From: Aquirufa rosea
GTDB lineage: Bacteria > Bacteroidota > Bacteroidia > Cytophagales > Spirosomataceae
Length of the DNA: 64,000 bases
Direction: 5' to 3'
Assembly: GCF_004118285.1 (NCBI RefSeq)
Contig: NZ_SDHY01000002.1
Location: forward strand, 427,257-491,256
A model generated the notes under the pieces. It was not told where the DNA came from. It made no database searches and saw nothing but the letters and a program-made list of their open reading frames with translations. The translations under genes were made by a program, and so were the position numbers. Each line of letters starts with the position of its first letter. The stretch's first letter is position 1. Positions 1 to 8,899 of the stretch are shown here, piece by piece.

Positions 1-258
1 CGATTCTGTTTCATAACCTAAAAACCTTACTTGAATGACAACAAAGGACTGATTACTAGTCAGTACAAAATGGCCTTTACTGTCTGTCAGGGTGCCTTGT
101 GGTCTGTCTTGTAATTGAATACTCGCCCCCCAAAGAGCTTGGGAATTTTCTTGATCTTGGACGATACCTTCCCAACGGTAGGATTTTTGCGCCTTGGCAG
201 AAAGTGCGACCAACACGCATACTAACAATAAAATAAATGATGTCGTTACCTTTTTCAT
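1..258 (-). CDS. TonB-dependent outer-membrane receptor, N-terminal part (cut by window edge)
   Basis: Only the first 86 codons lie in the window; the rest runs off the left edge. The ATG at 258 opens a clear signal peptide (MKKVTTSF, a hydrophobic stretch, then SAKAQ). It is followed by a carboxypeptidase-regulatory-like beta domain of the kind found before the plug of Bacteroidota TonB receptors (pattern GASIQL, GTLTDSKGHF, VRFLGYE). The TPP riboswitch about 105 nt upstream, on the same strand, suggests uptake of thiamine or a precursor across the outer membrane, as known for riboswitch-linked TonB receptors in this phylum. The substrate is inferred from the riboswitch, not from the protein. 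A non-receptor outer-membrane protein with the same N-terminal domain is the main alternative. Confidence 0.75.
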   Translation of the reverse strand, partial: MKKVTTSFILLLVCVLVALSAKAQKSYRWEGIVQDQENSQALWGASIQLQDRPQGTLTDSKGHFVLTSNQSFVVIQVRFLGYETES

Positions 259-362
259 TTTTGAAAAGTTTAACAACAGGTAAAGGAGTCAAATCCTGTC
301 TGATTTAACATAAATAACCCTTACATCGATGATTTTTTTGAGTTTTCAGCGCTAAAAACTCT

Positions 363-443
363 ACAAAATCCCTTCGACGGTACTAACCGTATCAGGTTCA
401 ATGGGTATAATCTCAGCCTAATTAAATGGGCACCCCTTTTTGT
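363..443 (-). promoter_or_regulatory. TPP (THI-box) riboswitch
   Basis: Read on the minus strand, the conserved thi-box blocks appear in order: GGGGTGCCC, then GGCTGAGATTATACCC, then ACCTGATACGGTTAGTACCG, then CGAAGGGA. CTGAGA and ACCTGATC-like segments are the TPP-binding core. The element begins just after a minus-strand promoter and lies in the 5' leader of the receptor gene starting at 258. No clear U-tracted terminator separates it from that gene, so control may act on translation. The family assignment is strong; the mode of control is not settled by the sequence. Confidence 0.95.
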
Positions 444-450
444 GGATGCA

Positions 451-479
451 CAAAGATACAAAAATTCCTACCTTTGCAA
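451..479 (-). promoter_or_regulatory. Bacteroidota-type promoter for the riboswitch and receptor
   Basis: On the minus strand, TTG (479-477) and TATCTTTG (458-451) are separated by 18 nt, matching the -33/-7 consensus of the Bacteroidota primary sigma factor. Transcription would start about 445, at the first riboswitch bases. A TACCTTTG on the plus strand (469-476) overlaps it and may belong to mfd, but no good -33 box at the right distance was seen for that one. Confidence 0.6.
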
Positions 480-516
480 GCCCTAATTAAAATTGACTGC
501 CCTGATTCGGTAGATT

Positions 517-3500
517 ATGATTGTAAAAGATTTTATTACGCATTACCAGCACGACGGAATAATTCAAACCATTTCTTCGAAGATTCATCACGCCCCCAAA
601 GGTAGCAAATTCCATATCAAAGGCTTATCTGGGTCCCTAGATGCCATCCTCATGGCAGCAACTAAACAGGATAAAAGACCCTATTTATTGATTTGTGAAG
701 AAAAAGAGGAAGCCCATTATTTGCTGAACGACTTACAATCGCTACTAAATGAGGCAGAGGTTATGTTATTCCCCATGTCACATAAGAAACCTTATGAGTG
801 GGAAGAAATAGATAATGCCAATGTACTGATGCGGGCAGAAGTACTAAATGTACTTAGTAATTTATCCAACAAAGGCCTGTTTATTGTAACCTATCCAGAG
901 GCTTTAAGTGAAAAGGTAATTAATAGGAAATCATTGGTTAAAAACACCTTATCCATTCGGGTAGGAGATAAAATTGACCCAAATTTCGTAGCTGAGACCC
1001 TTAATGACTATGATTTTGAACGCACGGATTTTGTCTATGAGGCTGGCCAATATTCTGTGAGAGGAGGAATCTTGGATGTATTTTCCTATGCGACTGAATT
1101 TCCTTATCGATTGGACTTCTTTGGTAATGAAGTGGATAGCATACGAACTTTTCACCCAGAAACCCAACTTTCCATTCAATCAGTGTCAGCCATGCACCTG
1201 ATTCCTGATGTCCAAACCAAACTTATTCAAGAAAGTAGAGAGAGTTTTTTGAGTTTCTTTCCAGAAAATAGCCTGGTCTGGATCAAAGACCAAGATATGC
1301 TTTTGGAAATTATTCAAAACTATTACCAAAAGACTCATGAGGCATTTGAAGAAATAAAAAGTCGAGGAGGAGATATTCATATCATTTCTGACCCATCTGA
1401 GCGCTGGGAAAACAAAAAAGATTTTCTGAAGGCACTTAACAACTTCACTCAAATAGAATTTGGGAAAAGAAACCACCTGAAAAATGCCGAAACGATACCA
1501 TACAGCTCCAAAAATCCGGGGGCATTTCATAAGGATTTCGAACGATTGGCTGGTGCTCTTTTAGATAACCAGACCCAGGGATTTCAAAACATCATTTGTT
1601 CGGAATCTTCTAGGCAGTTGGAACGACTAGAAGTCATTTTCAACGAATTAAATACAGCTATTCAATTTAAAAATCTTCAAATTTCTCTTAGAGAGGGTTT
1701 CATTGATGAACAATTAAAAATAGCTTTTTATCCTGACCATCAGCTATTTGATCGATTCCATCGATTTAAAGAGAAAAATAAATTCTCAAAAAATAAGGCC
1801 TTAACCTTAAAGGAATTAAGGAGCTTACAAGTAGGTGATTTTGTAACCCACATTGATTATGGAATTGGTCGATTCGCTGGACTCAACCTCATAGAAACCT
1901 CTCATGGTGAACAAGAAGTCATTCGTTTGATTTACCGAGATGATGATGTGCTTTCTGTTTCCATTCATGCTTTGCACAAAATATCTAAATATTCAGGCAA
2001 AGAAGGTGCCCCTCCAAGTATGTCCAAATTAGGCTCGCCAGAATGGGAAAATAAGAAGACCCGTGTTAAAAAGCAGGTTAAGGACATTGCTAAAGAATTA
2101 ATTTCCCTATATGCCAAACGGAAATCAGCTCCTGGTTTTGCCTTTTCACCGGACACCTACCTTCAAGCCGAATTAGAATCGTCCTTCTTATATGAGGATA
2201 CGCCGGATCAAGCCAAGGCGACACAAGATGTGAAAGCCGACATGGAAAAACCCCACCCCATGGATAGACTGGTTTGCGGAGATGTGGGATTTGGGAAAAC
2301 AGAAATTGCTGTTCGCGCAGCCTTTAAAGCCGTGGCAGATTCTAAACAAGTAGCGGTTTTGGTACCCACTACCGTATTGGCCATGCAACATTTTAGAACT
2401 TTTCATGACCGATTAGCCGCCTTTCCTTGCAAAGTAGAATATATCAACCGATTCAAATCGCCCAAGCAAATCAAAGAAACCCTAGAGCGTGTTGCAAAAG
2501 GAGAAACGGATATTTTGATTGGAACGCATCGACTGGTCAACAAGGACGTAAATTTTAAGAATTTAGGACTGATGATTATTGATGAGGAGCAAAAATTCGG
2601 GGTTAAAGTTAAGGATCGTCTCAAGGAAATGCGTGTGGATGTGGATGTATTGACACTCACCGCTACACCCATTCCTCGGACTTTACATTTCTCGTTGATG
2701 GGAGCTAGGGATTTATCTATTATTGCTACACCACCCCCAAACCGTCAGCCAGTAGAAACCAAATTGGTCGCCTTAAACGATGAAATACTGCGAGATGGAA
2801 TCCGAGAGGAACTCTCCAGAAATGGGCAGGTATTTGTGGTGTATAATCGAATTGGTGAACTAGATAGTATTGCTAACCGAATACTACGACTTGTACCCGA
2901 TGCCAAAATTGCCGTGGCCCATGGACAAATGGAGGGTGACAAACTAGAAAAAATCATGTTAGGATTCATTGAAGGGCATTACGATGTGTTAGTTGCCACC
3001 AATATCATTGAATCCGGATTAGATATCCCAAATGCCAATACCATTTTCATCATCAATGCCAACAATTTTGGCCTTTCCGATTTACACCAAATGCGAGGGC
3101 GAGTGGGCCGTTCCAATAAAAAAGCCTATTGTTATTTGGTTACTCCTTCCCTCGCAAATTTAACTAGTGATGCTCGTAAGCGATTGAGTGCATTGGAAGA
3201 ATTTTCTGATTTAGGTGATGGAATTAAAGTAGCCATGAGAGATCTGGACATTCGTGGAGCAGGAAATTTATTAGGGGCCGAACAAAGTGGTTTCATCAAT
3301 GACCTAGGATACGATATGTACCATAAGATATTGGATGAAGCGGTGCAAGAACTAAAGGAAAATGAGTTTAAAGCCCTCTTTGAAGCTGATTTAAACCAAG
3401 TAGCTGAAACACTTCAGGTAGATTGTCAGATAGAAACAGACTTACGCGTATTAATTCCTGAAACCTACGTGCAAAGCATTTCAGAGCGATTGGCCCTGTA

Positions 3501-3867
3501 TACTAGATTGGATGAAATAGACCGTCAAGAAGAATTGAATCTATTCATTCAGGAAATGGAGGACCGATTTGGCAAAATGCCTGAGGAAGTAAAAGATATG
3601 ATTGAGCTGGTAAAATGTCGGTGGAAAGCACAAGTACTGGGTATTGAAAAAATATTACTAAAAAACAATATCCTCAAACTCCATTTCGTTTCCTCTGAGA
3701 CAAATCAAAAGCACGCCAGTTCTATTGTTTTGAAGGTTATTAACTTTGTCAACTCTCGAAAAGGCCAATGTCAACTGAGAGAAAAGGCCAATAAATTAAT
3801 CCTTCAAGTGGACCGAATAAGTACTATTGATGAATTAAATACTATTTTAGTGGATATTTTGGGCTAG
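517..3867 (+). CDS. mfd: Transcription-repair coupling factor Mfd
   Basis: The product (1116 aa, near the usual 1150) is an ATP-driven DNA translocase that removes stalled RNA polymerase at lesions and recruits UvrA. The N-terminal third is UvrB-like. A CarD-like RNA-polymerase-interaction module starts near residue 431 (LRSLQVGDFVTH.DYGIGRF). The helicase core has Walker A GDVGFGKTE near residue 588, the DEEQ box near 689, the TATPIPRTL motif, and the later motifs NIIESGLDIP and QMRGRVGRS. The C-terminal TRCF domain follows. ATG 517 is the first in-frame start. The gene is monocistronic and diverges from the riboswitch-controlled receptor. Confidence 0.97.
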   Translation: MIVKDFITHYQHDGIIQTISSKIHHAPKGSKFHIKGLSGSLDAILMAATKQDKRPYLLICEEKEEAHYLLNDLQSLLNEAEVMLFPMSHKKPYEWEEIDNANVLMRAEVLNVLSNLSNKGLFIVTYPEALSEKVINRKSLVKNTLSIRVGDKIDPNFVAETLNDYDFERTDFVYEAGQYSVRGGILDVFSYATEFPYRLDFFGNEVDSIRTFHPETQLSIQSVSAMHLIPDVQTKLIQESRESFLSFFPENSLVWIKDQDMLLEIIQNYYQKTHEAFEEIKSRGGDIHIISDPSERWENKKDFLKALNNFTQIEFGKRNHLKNAETIPYSSKNPGAFHKDFERLAGALLDNQTQGFQNIICSESSRQLERLEVIFNELNTAIQFKNLQISLREGFIDEQLKIAFYPDHQLFDRFHRFKEKNKFSKNKALTLKELRSLQVGDFVTHIDYGIGRFAGLNLIETSHGEQEVIRLIYRDDDVLSVSIHALHKISKYSGKEGAPPSMSKLGSPEWENKKTRVKKQVKDIAKELISLYAKRKSAPGFAFSPDTYLQAELESSFLYEDTPDQAKATQDVKADMEKPHPMDRLVCGDVGFGKTEIAVRAAFKAVADSKQVAVLVPTTVLAMQHFRTFHDRLAAFPCKVEYINRFKSPKQIKETLERVAKGETDILIGTHRLVNKDVNFKNLGLMIIDEEQKFGVKVKDRLKEMRVDVDVLTLTATPIPRTLHFSLMGARDLSIIATPPPNRQPVETKLVALNDEILRDGIREELSRNGQVFVVYNRIGELDSIANRILRLVPDAKIAVAHGQMEGDKLEKIMLGFIEGHYDVLVATNIIESGLDIPNANTIFIINANNFGLSDLHQMRGRVGRSNKKAYCYLVTPSLANLTSDARKRLSALEEFSDLGDGIKVAMRDLDIRGAGNLLGAEQSGFINDLGYDMYHKILDEAVQELKENEFKALFEADLNQVAETLQVDCQIETDLRVLIPETYVQSISERLALYTRLDEIDRQEELNLFIQEMEDRFGKMPEEVKDMIELVKCRWKAQVLGIEKILLKNNILKLHFVSSETNQKHASSIVLKVINFVNSRKGQCQLREKANKLILQVDRISTIDELNTILVDILG

Positions 3868-3900
3868 TTTTGAGCTTATTAATTGAATTTTATACCTTTG
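3868..3900 (+). promoter_or_regulatory. Bacteroidota-type promoter for gldJ
   Basis: TTTTG (3868-3872) and TACCTTTG (3893-3900) are 20 nt apart, 30 nt before the gldJ ATG. The -33 box begins right at the mfd stop codon, so gldJ can be transcribed independently of mfd. Confidence 0.6.
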
Positions 3901-3930
3901 TTTTTCAAATTCTTACGATAAAAGATATCA

Positions 3931-5187
3931 ATGATTGCTAAATTGAAAATTGTATTAGGGATTTGTGCTAGCGTGGTCCTCTTGACATCATGTCCAAGTG
4001 GAATCAAATCCGGCACCAAACCCAGCAGTGTAAATATCGGTTCTAAATCCACAGCCACGGGTATAGCCTATAACCAGAAAGGTGGTTTTCAAGTAGATAA
4101 AAAATTCAGCGGCCAATTAACAGGCCCCAATTTAGTATTTATTGAAGGCGGTCGTTTTACCATGGGTTCCTTGGAAGAGGACGTATTAGGAATGCATGAC
4201 AACGTGGAAAGAACAGTTTCAGTACAATCATTTTACATGGATGAAACGGAAATTGCCAATGTACACTATTTAGAGTATTTGTACGCCGTTCAAAAAGATT
4301 CTACCCAAGATTTTTACGAATCTGCTTTACCAGACACTACGGTTTGGAGAAATGATTTAGCCTTCAATGACCCCTACATAGAGCAATATTTACGCTTCCC
4401 AGGATTTCGCATGTATCCGGTAGTAGGTATTTCATGGAAACAAGTGAATGACTATTGTGTATGGAGAACGGCAGCCGTGAATCAGCAATTAGCTGGAGGC
4501 GACAAAGTAAAAGAGAAAAAACCTAAGAAAGGAGCTAGCACGGGAACAGCCGCAACGGCCGCCACCACTAGAACTAATACGACAGCACGTTTAACCATCG
4601 AATCGGGTAGGGTACTTCCTTCCTACCGACTGCCTACGGAAGCAGAGTGGGAATATGCCGCTAAAGCCATGATTGGAACTCAGCAAGAAGATGAAAACCA
4701 AATCAACCAACGTATTTATCCATGGGATGGACCATCTTTGCGCCAATCACAGGGTAAGTCGAGAGGAACCATGTTAGCCAACTTTAAGCGTGGGCGCGGG
4801 GACTATGCAGGTATTGCCGGCAAATCGAATGACGGAGCCATTATTACCACAGAAGTGTACAAATATCCACCAAACGACTTCGGATTATACCAAATGGCCG
4901 GAAACGTGAATGAGTGGGTACAAGATTTATATCGTCCTCTATCATTTCAAGATTTCAATGACTTGAACCCTGTTCGTAGAAATGAAAAATTGGATAAAGC
5001 AAGTCGCTATGACAGCAAAAACAATAATTCATTGATTGACAATAAGGTGCGTGTGTACAAAGGTGGTTCATGGGCAGATGTTGCCTATTGGTTAGCCCCA
5101 GGTACTCGCCGTTATTTAGATGAAGATTCTGCAACAGCCACCATCGGTTTCCGTTGTGCGATGATTTCCGCAGGTACTAATAAATAA
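3931..5187 (+). CDS. gldJ: Gliding-motility lipoprotein GldJ (SUMF1/FGE-sulfatase fold)
   Basis: This 418-aa lipoprotein has a signal peptide ending in the lipobox LLTSC near residue 20. It is followed by a formylglycine-generating-enzyme-like (SUMF1) domain: FIEGGRFTMGS, SFYMDETEI, YRLPTEAEWEYAAK, MAGNVNEWVQDLY, and the terminal GFRCAM. The blocks ALPDTTVWR and YPVVGISW match my memory of GldJ rather than GldK, and no gldLMN follows, which also argues against GldK. GldJ is an outer-membrane lipoprotein needed for gliding and type IX secretion in Flavobacterium. A low-complexity Lys/Ala/Thr insert sits near residues 190-215. Its presence suggests, but does not prove, a gliding or T9SS-bearing organism. 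Confidence 0.8.
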   Translation: MIAKLKIVLGICASVVLLTSCPSGIKSGTKPSSVNIGSKSTATGIAYNQKGGFQVDKKFSGQLTGPNLVFIEGGRFTMGSLEEDVLGMHDNVERTVSVQSFYMDETEIANVHYLEYLYAVQKDSTQDFYESALPDTTVWRNDLAFNDPYIEQYLRFPGFRMYPVVGISWKQVNDYCVWRTAAVNQQLAGGDKVKEKKPKKGASTGTAATAATTRTNTTARLTIESGRVLPSYRLPTEAEWEYAAKAMIGTQQEDENQINQRIYPWDGPSLRQSQGKSRGTMLANFKRGRGDYAGIAGKSNDGAIITTEVYKYPPNDFGLYQMAGNVNEWVQDLYRPLSFQDFNDLNPVRRNEKLDKASRYDSKNNNSLIDNKVRVYKGGSWADVAYWLAPGTRRYLDEDSATATIGFRCAMISAGTNK

Positions 5188-5197
5188 GTATTCTTGT

Positions 5198-5878
5198 TTA
5201 TTGTAAAGCCGCCAGGGCCAAGAATGATACTTTCTTAGCTCCGGCGGTTTTTACTTTTATACCTAAGGCCAACATTGTTGAACCCGTCGTGAGGGTATCA
5301 TCAACAATCAACACATGTTTTCCTAGAAATTCACGAGAATCTATCACTTGAAAAACATCTTCCAAAACAGTAAATCGGTCTTGCCTATTTTGATGGATAA
5401 GGGTTTGACTAAAGCTCATTCTTTCCACACATTGACTTGATATAGGTATTTGTGTTTTATCTGAAATTCCTTCAGCTATACACATAGCTTGGTTATAACC
5501 TCTTTCTTTCAACCTTTCCTGATGAATAGGAACTGGTATTATCAGGTCATATATTGTCGCGCAATTGTATTTATTCAATTCCTTTCCACACCAAGCACCC
5601 AAGAAATAACCCAGATTCTGAGCTCCTTGGTATTTAATTTGATGCATAATTTTTTGAACGCGCCCCCCTTCTGAAAATAAGAAGAAGCATTGCGCATCCT
5701 GATATTCCATCCAGCCATCAAATTTCAGACTTAGCCAATTGGGCTTTGAAAGGAAGAATCCCGGCCTTGGTAAGTCAAATAGACAATTAGTGCACAGTAA
5801 TTTTTCGGCATCTAAAAGGGTCTTAGCACATGCAAAACAAACATCTGGGTAAAGCAATTGTAAAATGCGCTTAAACAT
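5198..5878 (-). CDS. comF: ComF-family phosphoribosyltransferase-like protein
   Basis: The 226-aa product has two N-terminal CxxC pairs (CFAC and CTNC), a likely zinc site. Its C-terminal type I phosphoribosyltransferase fold carries the PRPP-binding signature VLIVDDTLTTGST near residue 195. The IPVPIHQERLKERGYNQA block is characteristic of ComF. Family members support DNA uptake or recombination during natural transformation; no other competence gene is nearby. It converges on gldJ with 10 nt between the stops. Confidence 0.88.
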   Translation of the reverse strand: MFKRILQLLYPDVCFACAKTLLDAEKLLCTNCLFDLPRPGFFLSKPNWLSLKFDGWMEYQDAQCFFLFSEGGRVQKIMHQIKYQGAQNLGYFLGAWCGKELNKYNCATIYDLIIPVPIHQERLKERGYNQAMCIAEGISDKTQIPISSQCVERMSFSQTLIHQNRQDRFTVLEDVFQVIDSREFLGKHVLIVDDTLTTGSTMLALGIKVKTAGAKKVSFLALAALQ

Positions 5879-5889
5879 TGGAAAAAAGT

Positions 5890-5919
5890 TTTGTATTTAA
5901 TTAAGATTCAGTAATTTTG
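5890..5919 (+). promoter_or_regulatory. Bacteroidota-type promoter for fusA
   Basis: TTTG (5890-5893) and TAATTTTG (5912-5919) are 18 nt apart, giving a leader of about 100 nt before the fusA ATG. The same -7 octamer occurs in front of the tRNA-Trp/secE/nusG and rplK units. Confidence 0.7.
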
Positions 5920-5930
5920 CACCCCTAAAT

Positions 5931-5975
5931 AAGAACCTAAATCTTACATGTTAAAACCATGTGGTTCAAGTTCTT
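5931..5975 (+). promoter_or_regulatory. Hairpin in the fusA 5' leader
   Basis: Nested inverted repeats pair AAGAACC (5931-5937) with GGTT/GTTCTT (5963-5975), and inside them ACATG (5946-5950) with CATGT (5958-5962). No U-run follows, so it does not look like a terminator. It could be a protein-binding or stability element; no known family was recognised. Confidence 0.35.
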
Positions 5976-6026
5976 GATAATCTTAGAGAAGAGTAAAAAC
6001 ACTTATATCATAATTAACCTTTTAAA

Positions 6027-8120
6027 ATGGCACGCGATTTAAAATTCACTAGAAACATCGGTATTGCTGCGCATATTGATGCGGGTAAAACTACCACCAC
6101 GGAACGTATCCTGTATTATGCAGGTGTGAGTCACAAAATTGGTGAGGTACACGATGGTGCAGCAACCATGGACTGGATGGAGCAAGAGCAGGAGCGTGGA
6201 ATCACGATTACTTCTGCAGCAACTACAGTAAACTGGAAATACCGTAACCAAGATTATCATGTTAACATCATTGATACTCCAGGTCACGTAGACTTTACTG
6301 TAGAGGTAAACCGTTCACTTCGTGTATTGGATGGTCTAGTTTTCTTGTTTTCAGCGGTAGACGGCGTTGAGCCTCAATCTGAGACTAACTGGCGTTTAGC
6401 GAACAACTACAATGTAGCTCGTATCGGATTCGTTAACAAAATGGACCGTTCTGGTGCTGACTTCTTAAACGTTTGTAAGCAAGTGAAGGAAATGCTAGGA
6501 AGCTATGCCGTTCCATTACAATTGCCTATCGGTGCTGAAGAGAGTTTTGAGGGTGTGGTAGACTTAGTGAACTTCCGTGGTATCAAGTGGAATGAGGCAG
6601 ATAAAGGAATGACCTTTACTGAAGTACCTATTCCAGATGATATGTTGGAAGAAGCGAAAGAATACCGTGAAAAATTATTAGAAGCTGTAGCTGAGTTTGA
6701 TGAAACTTTGATGGAAAAATACTTCGAAGATCCTAACTCTATTACAGAAGATGAAATTTTAGCTGCCTTACGTGCTGCAACTATTTCCATGAAAATCGTT
6801 CCAATGGTTTGTGGTTCATCTTTCAAAAATAAAGGTGTTCAAACCATGTTGGATTATGTGATGGCTATCTTACCTTCTCCAGTAGACAAGGAGGGCGTAA
6901 AAGGAACTGACCCTAACACAGGAGCAGAAATTTTGAGAAAACCATCTGAATCAGAGCCATTTGCTGCATTAGCATTTAAAATTGCTACTGACCCTTACGT
7001 TGGTCGTTTATGCTTTATCCGTGCGTATTCAGGAGGTTTAGATTCTGGTTCTTATGTATTAAACAACCGTTCTGGAAATAAGGAGCGTATCTCTCGTATT
7101 TTCCAAATGCATGCCAACAAGCAGAATGCCATTGAGCGCTTAGGTGCAGGTGATATTGGTGCTGTAGTTGGTTTCAAAGATATCAAAACAGGAGATACTC
7201 TATCGGATGAAAAAAATCCAATCATCTTAGAAGCAATGGAATTCCCAGAGCCGGTAATTGGATACGCTATTGAGCCTAAGAAAACAGCCGATGCTGATAA
7301 CTTCTCTAAAGCAATTACTAAGTTGATCGAAGAAGATCCAACTTTGCAAGTAGAATCAAATGAGGAAACTGGCCAGACCATCATCAAAGGTATGGGAGAG
7401 CTTCACTTGGAAATCATCATCGACCGTATGCGTCGTGAGTTTAAGGTTGAAGTTAACCAAGGTGCTCCTCAAGTAGCTTATAAAGAGTCTTTAACCAAGA
7501 CAACTGAACACCGTGAGGTTTATAAAAAGCAATCTGGTGGTCGTGGAAAGTTTGCTGATATCGTATTTGAAATCGGACCAAGAGAAGATGAGAAACCAGG
7601 CTTAGAATTCGTGAACAATATCGTGGGTGGTGTTATTCCTCGTGAATTTATCCCTGCAGTTCAAAAAGGATTTGAGGAGGCTATGAAAACTGGTGCTTTG
7701 GCAGGTTATCCAATGGATTCCATGAAAGTACGTTTGTTCCACGGATCTTACCATGATGTCGATTCAGATTCATTATCTTTCGAATTAGCTGCTCGTATGG
7801 GTTACAAAGAAGCTGCGAAAAATGCTGGTGCCAAATTGATGGAACCGATCATGGCTGTCGACGTAGTTACACCAGATGAGTATACTGGACCAATCACAGG
7901 AGACTTAAACCGTCGCCGTGGTATCATGAAAGGTATGGATTCTCGTCAAGGAGCTGTGATCTTAAAAGCAGATGTTCCTTTGTCAGAATTATTTGGATAT
8001 GTGACTGATTTACGTACTATGTCTTCTGGACGTGCTACAGCTACCTTAACATTCTCTCACTATGAATTCGTTCCGCAAAATATTGCTGACGAAGTAGTTA
8101 AGAAAGCTAAAGGTTTGTAA
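6027..8120 (+). CDS. fusA: Translation elongation factor G
   Basis: At 697 aa this is a full-length EF-G, the GTPase that drives ribosomal translocation. G1 is [12 protein letters not shown], switch II is DTPGHVDF and G4 is NKMDR. Domains II to V follow, including [15 protein letters not shown] and the Arg-rich RRRGIMKGM segment of domain IV. Codon use is strongly biased to CGT, GGT and GCT, as expected of a highly expressed gene. It has its own promoter and terminator, so it is not in a str operon with rpsL/rpsG here. Confidence 0.98.
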   Translation: MARDLKFTRNIGIAAHIDAGKTTTTERILYYAGVSHKIGEVHDGAATMDWMEQEQERGITITSAATTVNWKYRNQDYHVNIIDTPGHVDFTVEVNRSLRVLDGLVFLFSAVDGVEPQSETNWRLANNYNVARIGFVNKMDRSGADFLNVCKQVKEMLGSYAVPLQLPIGAEESFEGVVDLVNFRGIKWNEADKGMTFTEVPIPDDMLEEAKEYREKLLEAVAEFDETLMEKYFEDPNSITEDEILAALRAATISMKIVPMVCGSSFKNKGVQTMLDYVMAILPSPVDKEGVKGTDPNTGAEILRKPSESEPFAALAFKIATDPYVGRLCFIRAYSGGLDSGSYVLNNRSGNKERISRIFQMHANKQNAIERLGAGDIGAVVGFKDIKTGDTLSDEKNPIILEAMEFPEPVIGYAIEPKKTADADNFSKAITKLIEEDPTLQVESNEETGQTIIKGMGELHLEIIIDRMRREFKVEVNQGAPQVAYKESLTKTTEHREVYKKQSGGRGKFADIVFEIGPREDEKPGLEFVNNIVGGVIPREFIPAVQKGFEEAMKTGALAGYPMDSMKVRLFHGSYHDVDSDSLSFELAARMGYKEAAKNAGAKLMEPIMAVDVVTPDEYTGPITGDLNRRRGIMKGMDSRQGAVILKADVPLSELFGYVTDLRTMSSGRATATLTFSHYEFVPQNIADEVVKKAKGL

Positions 8121-8142
8121 TTCAAATACATTTCTTTTTAGA

Positions 8143-8169
8143 AGCCCTCAGAGATGAGGGCTTTTTTTG
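8143..8169 (+). terminator. Intrinsic terminator of fusA
   Basis: AGCCCTCA (8143-8150) and TGAGGGCT (8155-8162) form an 8-bp stem around a GAGA loop. A run of seven T starts at 8162, 23 nt after the fusA stop. Confidence 0.9.
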
Positions 8170-8193
8170 TGTCAAAAGTGTACACTTTTGACA
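8170..8193 (+). repeat. 24-bp perfect palindrome, possible member of an intergenic palindrome family
   Basis: Twelve bases TGTCAAAAGTGT are followed immediately by their exact inverse complement. It sits right behind the fusA terminator. The TGTCAA...TTGACA ends are shared with the palindromes at 8807, 22134 and 50836, though its middle differs. Confidence 0.55.
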
Positions 8194-8237
8194 TCAATTG
8201 ATTTAATTGAAACTCATTAGCTTGAAAAAATTTGTAC

Positions 8238-8798
8238 ATGGAAATTGTTGAATTTCAAACGCCACAAAAATGGAGGGAGTGGCTAGAAAAAAACCACTTA
8301 CATTCAAAGGGAATTTGCCTTAAGATTTCCAAAGTAAAAGCTCCAGAAAGCACTATTTCATACCAAGAGGCATTGGATGAGGCCTTATGCTTCGGTTGGA
8401 TAGACAGCCAAAAACTACCATTAAATGAACATTATTGGTTGCAAAAATTTGGGCCTAGAAAAGCAAAGAGTATTTGGTCGAAAACGAATATAGCGCATGT
8501 GGAGCGCCTAATTAAATCTAAAAAAATGAGTCATGTTGGATTAAAATCAGTCAATCAAGCAAAGCAAGATGGCCGATGGGATCAGGCCTATGATACACAA
8601 AGTCAAATGATTATACCTGATGATTTCCTAGTTGAACTTCAGAAAAACGAATCCGCGGAACGCTTTTTCAAAACCCTCAATCGTAGTAATCTATTTGCTA
8701 TCTATTTCAAACTTCACTCGGCAAAAAAACCGGAAACCCGCAAAAAACGTATGGACGAAATCATGGCTAAGCTTTCCAGAGGAGAAAAATTTCATTAA
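8238..8798 (+). CDS. YdeI/OmdA family protein
   Basis: This 186-aa protein shows the family pattern of the YdeI/OmpD-associated group: EWLEKNH near the start, then YQEALDEALCFGWIDS, W.QKFGPRKAKSIWSKTN, and an OmdA-like C-terminus (FF.TLNRSN...KKPETRKKRMDEIM.KL.RGEKFH). Its biochemical role is not established; the name comes from enterobacterial relatives linked to porins and antimicrobial peptide resistance. The ATG at 8238 is preferred over a TTG two codons upstream. It stands alone between two intergenic palindromes. Confidence 0.85.
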   Translation: MEIVEFQTPQKWREWLEKNHLHSKGICLKISKVKAPESTISYQEALDEALCFGWIDSQKLPLNEHYWLQKFGPRKAKSIWSKTNIAHVERLIKSKKMSHVGLKSVNQAKQDGRWDQAYDTQSQMIIPDDFLVELQKNESAERFFKTLNRSNLFAIYFKLHSAKKPETRKKRMDEIMAKLSRGEKFH

Positions 8799-8806
8799 AA
8801 AATTTC

Positions 8807-8839
8807 AACGCTGTCAAGGTTTGAAACCTTGACAGCGTT
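8807..8839 (+). repeat. 33-bp intergenic palindrome (family copy)
   Basis: AACGCTGTCAAGGTTT, one central G, then the exact inverse complement: 16-bp arms with no mismatch. It lies 8 nt after the stop of the YdeI-like gene. The same layout (AACG..GTCAAGGTTT, 1 nt, AAACCTTGAC..CGTT) recurs at 22134. Confidence 0.8.
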
Positions 8840-8899
8840 ATGCAAAAATACTGCATTTTCAGGCTTCCGATTATCCAAAAACTGATAATCAACTAAGGA

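Noticed and set aside
77..292. 71-codon minus-strand frame overlapping the receptor start
   Set aside because: It is out of frame with the signal peptide and carboxypeptidase-like domain that begin at 258; the true gene is open to the window edge.
342..366. AGTTTT/AAAACT inverted repeat after the TPP aptamer as a terminator
   Set aside because: On the riboswitch strand it is followed by A residues, not U, so it cannot act as an intrinsic terminator there.
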